From NCBI GenBank assembly GCA_030618325.1, contig JAUXDP010000049.1, forward strand, positions 1 through 14,046: a stretch of DNA of 14,046 nt. Reading direction: 5' to 3'. The notes under the pieces were generated by a model that worked only from the letters and a program-made list of their open reading frames with translations, had not been told where the DNA came from and ran no database searches. Both the position numbers and the translations under genes were made by a program. The DNA comes from Methylococcaceae bacterium (GTDB lineage: Bacteria; Pseudomonadota; Gammaproteobacteria; Methylococcales; Methylomonadaceae). How positions within the stretch are numbered: the stretch's first letter is position 1; each line of letters begins with the position of its first letter. Of the stretch, positions 1 through 7,362 are shown piece after piece.

Positions 1-126
1 GATTGTATTTGTTCCGAGCTGTTTAATGTTTTCCCCCAATCGAAAAAAAAGGTCAGGAAAATACTGTCTTTACTCCGTCCGGCTTTGTCAGGCAATAGAA
101 TTTATGGGGAATCAGTTAGATGCTGA
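1..126 (+). CDS. Possible C-terminal end of a mobile-element protein, partial at window edge
   Basis: Frame 1 is open from the first base to a TGA at 124-126, giving 41 codons of a basic C-terminal tail with KKKVRK and LLRPALSGNRIYGE stretches. It points toward the broken patatin gene and overlaps its last bases. A basic tail at the exact place where another gene is interrupted would fit a transposase, but I do not recognise a family, I found no terminal inverted repeat, and the other side of the element lies outside the window. It may be a chance open frame. Confidence 0.25.
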   Translation, partial: DCICSELFNVFPQSKKKVRKILSLLRPALSGNRIYGESVRC

Positions 127-284
127 ATTTTTTGTCGTGTACAGAGATCATTTTTATATTCTTTCCGTAATAATGCTTCAATTTTACCGAGTATCTCAAC
201 GCTGATCATTCCACGGATGCCACCACCATCCAGTGTTAATATTTTTTTTGGAGTAGTTGATTTTATTTTTTGTTGTAAAGTCAT
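102..284 (-). pseudogene. Patatin-like phospholipase, N-terminal fragment only
   Basis: From the ATG at 284 the reading frame encodes about 60 residues. They contain the patatin oxyanion-hole signature, LTLDGGGIRGM, followed by the usual helix (EILGKIEALLRKEY). A normal patatin continues with the GxSxG nucleophile and a later DGG/DGA aspartate over about 250-350 residues. Here the family-like sequence stops near 150 and the frame ends at 102 with an unrelated tail, so both catalytic residues are absent. No other frame down to position 1 restores a patatin continuation, which suggests an insertion or deletion junction rather than a simple frameshift. An upstream TTG at 311 is in frame but overlaps the preceding gene; the ATG lies 4 bp after that gene's stop, so the fragment belongs to the minus-strand operon. 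The intact form would cleave membrane phospholipids, like CapV-type effectors. Confidence 0.8.
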
Positions 285-288
285 AACG

Positions 289-2265
289 TTATTCACCAGT
301 GTGAATGTCAAAAAGTGTATTGGCCGCTAATACATATACTTGTCCAGAACGTTGTTTGATGGAATCATGCATATGTCGGGTTCCTCCTGGGCCATCACCT
401 CCTTTGCCATCCCATAAGCAGATACAATGTACTTTTTCGATACCCCATGATAAGGCTGAATACAGTTGCCAAAGATTGTTGCGTTCATAAGGGTTACTAT
501 TTTTTGGTAGATCACCTAATTCATCGGGCATGATAAACAGGGTTGTAGCCGGGTTTTCTTTCACTCGATAGAACCGGTCTCGCCACTTATCACCGGCAAA
601 ACTGACTGAATGTTCTAAGAATTCTGGGATATTGAAAGGCAGACGTAATTCTAACTGAAGGTTTAGAGCAAGTGCCGCTTCCGCAAAAAGCAGATCACCC
701 CCACAAGCGCCACCACATATAGCAAGGTCTTTTGAACACGCCCCCAGCTCTTTTAATTGTTTGAGTATAGCTTTGGCTGCTATTGACTGTTTGTCTTGGG
801 GGAATCTTGCAGTTTTACGTTTTGGGGCATCAATCATGTGGCCACTAAATAAAAATACTTTGCGTGGTCGCCAGTCTTTTGGTTTTTCAAGTTTATTGAT
901 AGCTTTATCAAATAAATTGATAGCCTTTGCTACTTTTTTAGGTCGAAAACCTAAATCTTGCAATATTTTTAATTGCTGTCTAGATGAGTCCAGTGCAAAC
1001 CAGTCTTGTCTTGCTGCGGTAATGGCATATTTGTATGCTTTTTCAATGATACTGGTGTCGCTGACTAGCAGTTCAAGGTCTGCTAAGGTTACTCTTGCCC
1101 AGTAATTGGGTTCATTAACGGCTTCTTTGCCTAATTCACAAAGCGTTGCCCAGCGAACGCCTCCCACCATAGCCTTTAATTCACTTTCATTTTCACACTG
1201 TCCCTGTAAATGTCTTAATAGGTAGCAGAGGGTCAGCGCATTAATTCCAGTATAGGGTTTTTCTGGCTGTGCCTTAAAACCTTGCCGGTAAGCCTGAATT
1301 GCTTCATTAAGCTGAGCACTTTCAGATTTTGCTTTCTTGAGCATTTCTTTTGGGCTATTTTTTCCCCCTCGCCATAAACTTAGCCAACGATCTTTTTCCA
1401 ATCTACCCAACCGTCCCCAGGTTTCAGCATCATCAGGATGTTTTTTCGACAAACTTCTTAGGCATTGTTCTGCCTGAGCTGGTTTATTTAGCCGACCTAA
1501 TAGCAGGCCTTTTTTTTGAGCACTTGTTAGATCGTCCGGGTTAATTTCCAACGCCTTGTTAAACTGCTCCAATGCAAAATCATACTGTCCTAAACATTGC
1601 AATGCATTTCCCGCTATGCGATACCCTTCTAACTTTAATGCATAGGTTGGTGCTTCACCTGCTAGAACTACTATATCTCCTGGTTTACCCTTGTTTTTGG
1701 CGATTTCAATAAGACCTGCCCATTGCTCATGTTTTTGCCAAAATTCATCGGCATTTTTAACTTGAAGAGACTTCCAGTCAGGTTCTTTTAAAAAAGGCAG
1801 GTATTGGTATACAGGGCTAGTAGGTCTACGCTTAAAATTTGTACGCAAAGTTTCAATTGCTATTTTTCCCAGTAGTTCTCGATCACTTTCAAGAAATCTA
1901 GGATCAGGTAAACCATCCTTTAAATGGTAATGAATGGTTCGGTCTACACAAACATCAAAAGGAATTTTTTCTGCCTGGTCAGAGCGAATCTGAATAACAC
2001 CATGCGCTCGCAACCCATGTCGAACGCCCAGTTCGTACCATGCATTAGGGTTATAGATTGACAGATCTGCTACAACCAAATCGGCCATTAATAATTCCTG
2101 AAACATATCGGCTCGAATATCACCTGGTAATATTTCTTCGTCAGCGCGGAAGGGTTCTAGGCCTACCTTTAATAAAGCAGGTTTTATTAAGTCATCATAG
2201 ATTGCATTAAAGTTAATGCCTTCTTTTTCTCCAAAAGGCATGACGATAAAAACGTGTTGAGACAT
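289..2265 (-). CDS. NDT-like domain, TPR/TRAFs-binding repeats and SLOG-like domain protein (658 aa)
   Basis: Three parts are visible. Residues 1-145 resemble nucleoside 2-deoxyribosyltransferase or TIR-like Rossmann domains: a strand with FIVMPFG at 6-12, then ADLVVADLS at 61-69 and NPNAWYELG at 72-80, where E78 matches the catalytic glutamate of that family. Residues about 205-460 are helical TPR-type repeats (for example ALEQFNKALEINPDD) with the YTGINALTL motif at 338-346, typical of the DUF4071/TRAFs-binding region. Residues 466-655 look like a SLOG nucleotide-ligand-binding domain: FSGH at 473-476 and a glycine-rich CGGACGGDLLFAEAAL at 517-532. No membrane segment or signal peptide is seen, so a cytosolic location is likely. 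The start is well supported by AAGGAG six bases before the ATG. It probably senses or cleaves a nucleotide-type ligand; that role is inferred from domains only. Confidence 0.82.
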   Translation of the reverse strand: MSQHVFIVMPFGEKEGINFNAIYDDLIKPALLKVGLEPFRADEEILPGDIRADMFQELLMADLVVADLSIYNPNAWYELGVRHGLRAHGVIQIRSDQAEKIPFDVCVDRTIHYHLKDGLPDPRFLESDRELLGKIAIETLRTNFKRRPTSPVYQYLPFLKEPDWKSLQVKNADEFWQKHEQWAGLIEIAKNKGKPGDIVVLAGEAPTYALKLEGYRIAGNALQCLGQYDFALEQFNKALEINPDDLTSAQKKGLLLGRLNKPAQAEQCLRSLSKKHPDDAETWGRLGRLEKDRWLSLWRGGKNSPKEMLKKAKSESAQLNEAIQAYRQGFKAQPEKPYTGINALTLCYLLRHLQGQCENESELKAMVGGVRWATLCELGKEAVNEPNYWARVTLADLELLVSDTSIIEKAYKYAITAARQDWFALDSSRQQLKILQDLGFRPKKVAKAINLFDKAINKLEKPKDWRPRKVFLFSGHMIDAPKRKTARFPQDKQSIAAKAILKQLKELGACSKDLAICGGACGGDLLFAEAALALNLQLELRLPFNIPEFLEHSVSFAGDKWRDRFYRVKENPATTLFIMPDELGDLPKNSNPYERNNLWQLYSALSWGIEKVHCICLWDGKGGDGPGGTRHMHDSIKQRSGQVYVLAANTLFDIHTGE

Positions 2266-2367
2266 TAGTTGCTCCTTCTACGTGAGGCACAATACGGTAT
2301 GCATTTCCACGCAGAGCATGGGAATGAGAGAGTCTACCCATCAAACCAAAGTTGATGGACTACTAGT
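2266..2367. other. 102-bp gap inside the minus-strand gene cluster
   Basis: This is the widest gap in the cluster. It contains a REP-like hairpin (2302-2326), a second perfect 7-bp inverted repeat, CCATCAA/TTGATGG (2338-2344 with 2352-2358, 7-base loop), and the AAGGAG ribosome site of the following gene. The second repeat lies just after the DUF4231 stop in the minus-strand direction but has no T-run behind it, so I do not call it a terminator. It could be an attenuation or RNA-stability element. Confidence 0.5.
2295..2330. repeat. Degenerate REP-like palindromic repeat
   Basis: Bases 2302-2312 and 2316-2326 form an 11-bp stem around an AGA loop with two non-Watson-Crick pairs. The flanks read GGTATGCAT on one side and GAATGAG on the other. 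This matches, from memory, a dispersed family of the type GGTATGCATTCCCACG followed by CAGAGC and its complement, found in many copies in several proteobacteria and cyanobacteria and thought to be mobilised by REP-associated IS200-like transposases. Both mismatches would be repaired by single transitions, so this looks like an aged copy. Family membership is recollection; the hairpin itself is seen directly. Confidence 0.6.
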
Positions 2368-2802
2368 CTATTTTTTTACTACCTTATTTTGTTGCCTAGT
2401 GACAGTTGCCCATGCTGAGTTTTCTTTTGAAATTAAAGCTTCTACCCGTTCAACCAATAAACCAAATTTATCTTCATTATCATAGGGTTTTGAATTGGTT
2501 AGATAAGCATATTTTTCATGCCTTAATTGTTCGGCTGTTGTTCGGTATTCTATCCAATTTTCATGATACTTAAATAAAGTACTTGTTGCAGCAGAAACGG
2601 CAATTAATACACCAAATCCACCAATTAACCAAGAAACACAAGGATATTTTTCCATCATTCCAGAAAGAAACGGTATTAAAGCCGCAGTGATAATTTCAAG
2701 TAATCTTAAACTCTTAAAACATCTCTGATTGTATTGACTTTTTTTGCCATACCAGGTTAGCTGATCTTCAAGGCGTTCTTTCAAATATTCATCTTCGTTC
2801 AT
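2368..2802 (-). CDS. DUF4231/SLATT-type two-helix membrane protein (144 aa)
   Basis: The protein starts with a charged helix (YLKERLEDQLTWYGKKS), has two hydrophobic segments at about residues 34-50 and 56-77 joined by a short turn, then the motif NWIEYRTTAEQLRHEKY at 82-98 and a soluble helix ending near W131. This order and the ExR/E-L-xxE motif match DUF4231, a branch of the SLATT superfamily. SLATT proteins are predicted to form pores or disturb the membrane when a partner sensor is triggered; they are regularly encoded beside nucleotide-generating or TIR/SLOG proteins. Here the gene sits 30 bp after the caspase-TIR gene and before the SLOG-like gene, so it is the likely membrane-acting part of this cluster. 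The start is supported by AGGAAA at a suitable distance. It is full length for the family. Confidence 0.85.
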   Translation of the reverse strand: MNEDEYLKERLEDQLTWYGKKSQYNQRCFKSLRLLEIITAALIPFLSGMMEKYPCVSWLIGGFGVLIAVSAATSTLFKYHENWIEYRTTAEQLRHEKYAYLTNSKPYDNEDKFGLLVERVEALISKENSAWATVTRQQNKVVKK

Positions 2803-2832
2803 ACTTATTTCCTGACTTATAAACTGAAATTA

Positions 2833-5547
2833 TTACCTTTTTTTTAAAGACAAAATTCGCATTGCAATTTCATACAATATAAGGTTTTGCTGTGGTTTCT
2901 TTAGCATAGCCAAGGATTCAGTAGGAGAACCAGCCGCTTGAAATTCAACCAGTTTCAATTTTTCTGGACCATTTTTTGGATCAGGATACTTGTATGTCAC
3001 GAATTCAAACAAACATTGCTCAATGATGACAGGAATAATCAATACCCCTTTCGACTTCGCTGAATGCAAAAGAATCGGTAATTCACTATTTTTTATGAAG
3101 GTAGAGTTTAGAAAGTGTGTGCTAATCAATAATATAGCCACATCAGACTGTTCTAATTTTTCACTGATAGTATCATGCCATTGATCTCCATATTCAAGTT
3201 TCTGGTCAGTCCACACCTCAATATCATCATGGGGACTCAAGTAATTTTTTATCCGTTCACACCAGCTCTGGTTTTTGTGAGCATAACTGATAAAAACGCG
3301 AACCTTTTGATCTGTCGCTGGCAATGGTTTTACATCTTGCAACTCCTCATCAATTCCTTGGTCAACAGTCTCTTTTACATCTGGCTCATCATCAGGAACA
3401 TCCTGGACAATGATCTTTTTTACTGCCTTAACAATGGTCACGGCACCTTCGTATGCGCCCCGTTGTACATCTGCGCTTTCTACTGAAAACCCAGCATGTA
3501 TAGCGTAATTGACAACATCCTGGTGGGTATCTTTTAGAATATTATCCATCATTTGTACATGCCGATCATGCGCACTGTCCACAATTGATCGCATAGAGTC
3601 TAAACAACCCTTTTCGTCTAAATCAGATCGAATTGCAGAAAATAAACGCTCAACATCTGTCTCTGTGGTAGATGAGGAATAAACCAAAACACCCCCAGGT
3701 TTTAACACTCGAAAAATTTCCTGCAAACATCGGGCACGATCAGGCATGGCATAAAGCGCGTTCATCATAATGGCGCCATCAAAAGAGTCATTGTCAATTT
3801 CCCGCAAACTTAACAATAGATCGCCTTTTACAATTTGTACCTGGTCGTTCTTCTGGCTATCCAACTGATGTATCTTTTCCCGCATGTATTCCAGCATGTC
3901 TTCATTGGATTCTAATGCCCAAATTGTTCGCTCAGTAGATTGCTGAAGCATTTCCATCGTTGCATTTCCGGTTCCGGAGGCCAAATCCAGCACGGTTAAA
4001 GGTTCATCTCCTAGCAAGGAAATTATTTGTTTTATCAATTGATGATAGCTATCAAAATTTAGCAGCATTCTGTCATAAGACTTTGCGTATAAAGACCAGT
4101 TAACTTCTTGTTCTAAGCGTGCCGTTAAATCTTTCCACATTTCTTCTTCATTCTCGGCACTAAGAATATTGAGATTAATCGCCCAGGCTAAAGTGCCCCC
4201 ATCTTCATCAGCAATTTGCGAGGCAATTTTGCGAAATTTTACCAGCCCATAGCGGGTTTTTAATTCCAGTATTTCTGTATCGACGATGGGATAATGATCG
4301 CGTTCAAATATCTTGCGACCACGTTTTATCACAGCCCGTTTGTTATTGAGTTTGAGAATAAATTCTTCAACATGTCGCCCCCGCATTAAAGCCAAAGGTT
4401 TTGCTACTAGCTCATCAAACATAGGGTTCCAATCCAGAAACTGAAAATTTCTATCAAGAAGATAAGTGGGGCTGACTAAATCAATAGCGGGTTTTCGGCA
4501 TGTCCGCACGACTTCCCAGCGGTCTTTAATGTCTGTTGATAAAACTGAAGTGTTGGTTTCAGGAAGGCCAGTATCATTAAATTGATACCATTGTTCTATA
4601 AAATCGTGTAGTGATACTTGATCATTGGCCCAAGAGGTTAATAGCCTAAAGCTAGATTCATGACAAGCAATAATATCATCTGTTTTTTGGTTCAGAATTT
4701 CAAAGGCATTATTATAATTAAAATGACTGATTTCCTTGTTTTTAAGAGAGCGGTTTAATTTATTCTTAATCTTCTCAATCAATTTTGAAGAGATGTGTCC
4801 CGACTTGCTTCGAGAAATAATTAAAGTTTCAACAGGGCCGCAACTAAACAACACCGGCTTTTGGGTACTGGGCATTTTGTTTTCGACGTAGCTAAAAAGC
4901 TCATCCATAGATATCAAACCATCATCATTCAAATCGGCATCGCCTGATGTAATTCCTTTTATAATGCCATTAGTAAGACATCCTAAGGCTTTTTTGTCAC
5001 AATCGTATGCTTGATCAATGGCACTGGACGCTGCGATGATAGATATTGCATATCCGTCAGGAATTGAAACTTTCAACTTTCTAATACTTTCATTGAATGG
5101 GTCTTCAAACTCCTGATATAAACTTCCTATTGCAGAGGAGTAGCAGCAATCAAATATCATAGATATTCGTCTGCAACGGGTTTCCCGTAACATTGAGGCC
5201 AACATATTTACGGGTATTGAAGTGGCTTGTAGAAAGTTTAAATTAGTATTAATGGTAGCAAAATGCAGAGATCCACTGGCATCAAGTTGCCCATGGCCAG
5301 AGTAATAAAGCAAGATTTCATCATCTCGAGTAGCCTCTCGAAAAACCTCATTGATACTCAACATGACCTTATAATGGGGTAAATCAATTAACGCCAAAGG
5401 CTCAGAGATACGACCCCATTTTGGATCAGCAAGTACATCCTGGAGCGCAATCACGTCATTTCTTGAGGATGCTAATGGGGGCAATACGCCATCTGTTTCA
5501 GGAAATTCAGTATTGCCTATAAAGATTGCAAATTTCTTTTCAGCCAT
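2833..5547 (-). CDS. Caspase - PAS/MmyB-like - SAM methyltransferase - TIR fusion protein (904 aa)
   Basis: Residues 1-245 form a C14 caspase-like domain: FAIFIGN at 6-12, the histidine motif YYSGHG with H85, and DCCYS with the probable nucleophile C135. An EF-hand-like loop, DADLNDDGLISMDE (203-216), follows, as in many bacterial C14 proteins. Residues 250-355 are helical and not recognised. Residues about 358-465 resemble an MmyB/PAS ligand domain (YLLDRNFQFLDWNPMF). Residues about 480-710 are a class I SAM methyltransferase: VLDLASGTGNA at 519-529, acidic E546, a SFDGAIMMNALY strand at 588-599 and VLKPGG at 614-619. Residues 747-904 form a TIR domain with VFISYAHKNQSW and the candidate NADase glutamate E822 in NSEL. 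All key residues are present. It begins 5 bp after the acyltransferase gene, whose stop codon overlaps the weak AGG ribosome site. Substrates are unknown. Confidence 0.9.
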   Translation of the reverse strand: MAEKKFAIFIGNTEFPETDGVLPPLASSRNDVIALQDVLADPKWGRISEPLALIDLPHYKVMLSINEVFREATRDDEILLYYSGHGQLDASGSLHFATINTNLNFLQATSIPVNMLASMLRETRCRRISMIFDCCYSSAIGSLYQEFEDPFNESIRKLKVSIPDGYAISIIAASSAIDQAYDCDKKALGCLTNGIIKGITSGDADLNDDGLISMDELFSYVENKMPSTQKPVLFSCGPVETLIISRSKSGHISSKLIEKIKNKLNRSLKNKEISHFNYNNAFEILNQKTDDIIACHESSFRLLTSWANDQVSLHDFIEQWYQFNDTGLPETNTSVLSTDIKDRWEVVRTCRKPAIDLVSPTYLLDRNFQFLDWNPMFDELVAKPLALMRGRHVEEFILKLNNKRAVIKRGRKIFERDHYPIVDTEILELKTRYGLVKFRKIASQIADEDGGTLAWAINLNILSAENEEEMWKDLTARLEQEVNWSLYAKSYDRMLLNFDSYHQLIKQIISLLGDEPLTVLDLASGTGNATMEMLQQSTERTIWALESNEDMLEYMREKIHQLDSQKNDQVQIVKGDLLLSLREIDNDSFDGAIMMNALYAMPDRARCLQEIFRVLKPGGVLVYSSSTTETDVERLFSAIRSDLDEKGCLDSMRSIVDSAHDRHVQMMDNILKDTHQDVVNYAIHAGFSVESADVQRGAYEGAVTIVKAVKKIIVQDVPDDEPDVKETVDQGIDEELQDVKPLPATDQKVRVFISYAHKNQSWCERIKNYLSPHDDIEVWTDQKLEYGDQWHDTISEKLEQSDVAILLISTHFLNSTFIKNSELPILLHSAKSKGVLIIPVIIEQCLFEFVTYKYPDPKNGPEKLKLVEFQAAGSPTESLAMLKKPQQNLILYEIAMRILSLKKR

Positions 5548-5552
5548 TTTTG

Positions 5553-7112
5553 TTACCTACACCATTGAAGTAAATTCGACTCGATTGTTTGTCGTTTGTC
5601 GGAGTTAATATTATGTGGATCAAAGCAAAATGTGCGTCCATTGCTGTTTTGAAGAGAAAGCCTTTCCACATTAACTCGGCTTACCAGCGCTTTTAAACAG
5701 TTAATAAAATTTTCTGTATCACGGCAGGTTAATGTTGAAAGAATAAGCTTTTTTAATGGCATTGATGTCCCTCGAACGCCAACGTGTTTAGGAAATTGAT
5801 TAGCATTGATCGGACTATCAAAAACATGCTCAATATCTTCTGCTTTTTGCTGCGAAAATTGAAATAATAAAGAGGAATTTCCACCGCACTCCTCGGCCAT
5901 CTGCAGTCGATAGCAAACAGCATTTGTCGATGATGTCTGGCACTGGGTAGTCTTCAGATCCAGATACATTGCAACAGCCCAGGTATCTAGTCTTTGCGCG
6001 CGTTCATAAAAAATCTGATTCTGATGCTGTTTCACCACAAACCCGTATTTTTGATACATTCCAATGTGGTGTGGCGCGCATTCGATCCAAAGATATTGGC
6101 GACGTAGCTCTTTAGCCATAGAAATCGCTTGATTGACCAATAACTTAGATACCCCCATTCCCCGATATTCAGGAGCAACAACAACTCGGCTTAATTCACA
6201 GACATTTTTAGGCATAATCTTTTCATCAACTTCCATCGCTTCGTCAGGCACTTCAAAGTATTTAAATGCGTTCAACACAGGCAATGCAGTTGGTGTTCCC
6301 TTCATAATTGTTTTCCACCATTGCCGATCAACATTGGTTTTAGCAATATCCCTGGACCATTTTTCGTAATTAGCGAGCTGGTAACGCTGAGCAGTCAAAG
6401 GAAACTGCCCACTTCCATTTCCAGGAATGATTAATCTCATTGCGCCTGCAACTCTGTCCCGATTGGCTCGATCCAATGCAAGGAAGTGTATTGAGGTAAG
6501 GTCGTAAGCGTCCATTTCTATAGTGGATTTTTCAATATATCCCAGTGCGCCATACACACGGCCACGTAGCTCAAAACTTTGATGTAAGTTTTTTTGATCC
6601 GAAACAGGTGAAACTTCAACAGAAAAAAGTTCTCCACTACTATGGTGAAACAAATTATTAGGGGGTCTTTTATACCAGAGACGACCTGTGATTTTTTCGA
6701 GTGCCTTGCGTAATTCATCCAGTTTCTTTCTGCCCGAAATTACATTAGCGTCTATGCCTTGTACATGAGTTGTTTTCGTCTGCGTTAAAGCAATCAGGCC
6801 GCAAACAGAAACATTGTCCCTAACTTGTTTGAATATAGCTTCAGCAGTTTCCGAAGGTTCAGGATTGTGGTTCTCAGTATCGTAACTAAGTAATTGATCA
6901 GATATAACTACGCAATTCGTTTCTCTTGCATCACTAAGGCGGCTTTTGACAAGTTGTAATAATGCCTCACAGCTGGAGACTATGCGGAGGACAAACTCTG
7001 CATTATCATCAACATAATCGATTTTTATTGTTGCAGTAAGGTTGGCAAGATCGCTTAAAGTCATTTCGTCTTCAATAGCTTCCAGCACACAAATGATTAG
7101 TTCAATTTTCAT
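5553..7112 (-). CDS. LuxI/FeeM-like GNAT acyltransferase with extra N- and C-terminal regions (519 aa)
   Basis: The central part, about residues 178-385, combines features of acyl-homoserine-lactone synthases, FeeM-type N-acyl amino acid synthases and GNAT enzymes. It has R183 with Y187, the EMDAYD triplet (E199, D201, D204), R226 in AGAMRLI, and ELSR with E306 and R309. These fall in the same order as the conserved charged residues of LuxI. GNAT motif A, VVAPEYRGMGVSKLL (310-324), follows, ending in MYQKYGF. The likely reaction is transfer of an acyl or acetyl group from CoA or carrier protein to an amine; the acceptor is unknown. Residues 1-150 may hold a degenerate receiver-like domain (VVISDQLL, later GLIALT), which is weak. 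Residues 395-519 are not recognised. It is the first gene of the minus-strand cluster. The ATG follows a GGGGTAGGA purine-rich ribosome site. Confidence 0.75.
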   Translation of the reverse strand: MKIELIICVLEAIEDEMTLSDLANLTATIKIDYVDDNAEFVLRIVSSCEALLQLVKSRLSDARETNCVVISDQLLSYDTENHNPEPSETAEAIFKQVRDNVSVCGLIALTQTKTTHVQGIDANVISGRKKLDELRKALEKITGRLWYKRPPNNLFHHSSGELFSVEVSPVSDQKNLHQSFELRGRVYGALGYIEKSTIEMDAYDLTSIHFLALDRANRDRVAGAMRLIIPGNGSGQFPLTAQRYQLANYEKWSRDIAKTNVDRQWWKTIMKGTPTALPVLNAFKYFEVPDEAMEVDEKIMPKNVCELSRVVVAPEYRGMGVSKLLVNQAISMAKELRRQYLWIECAPHHIGMYQKYGFVVKQHQNQIFYERAQRLDTWAVAMYLDLKTTQCQTSSTNAVCYRLQMAEECGGNSSLLFQFSQQKAEDIEHVFDSPINANQFPKHVGVRGTSMPLKKLILSTLTCRDTENFINCLKALVSRVNVERLSLQNSNGRTFCFDPHNINSDKRQTIESNLLQWCR

Positions 7113-7189
7113 ATCCTACCCCACTCTTTTAATTGGTTGGTAAAGGTTATTTGTGAGTCTATCGAACTGTGTCTGAGAATGATGTGAAA

Positions 7190-7217
7190 TAATTACATTT
7201 ATACGGGCCTCTTTCAA
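7190..7217 (-). promoter_or_regulatory. Candidate promoter of the minus-strand cluster
   Basis: Read on the minus strand, TTGAAA (7217-7212) is followed after 16 bases by TAATTA (7195-7190), about 78 bp before the first ATG. The -35 element is good and the -10 element is weak. No other well-spaced pair was noticed in this divergent region. Confidence 0.3.
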
Positions 7218-7273
7218 TTATTTATGTTATTCCATACGCGTTCTTTCCTGGTTGCTATTAAATCCTCGCTTCT

Positions 7274-7290
7274 AAAAGTGTGTGACTTTT
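7274..7290. promoter_or_regulatory. Inverted repeat in the divergent intergenic region, possible operator
   Basis: AAAAGT and ACTTTT flank a GTGTG centre, making a perfect 6-bp dyad over 17 bases. It lies about 73 bp before the plus-strand ATG, next to TAAAAT at 7307-7312, which could serve as its -10 element. The position suits a regulator binding site, but no regulator gene is in the window and short dyads arise by chance in AT-rich DNA. Confidence 0.25.
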
Positions 7291-7362
7291 TGCCCTTTCA
7301 TGTTTTTAAAATAAAGAGTATTGTAATCTTTAGAAACACATTCTATTTATTAAGGTGATGAC

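Noticed and set aside
2338..2358. CCATCAA/TTGATGG hairpin after the DUF4231 gene as a terminator
   Set aside because: No T-run follows in the minus-strand direction, and the downstream gene appears to belong to the same cluster.
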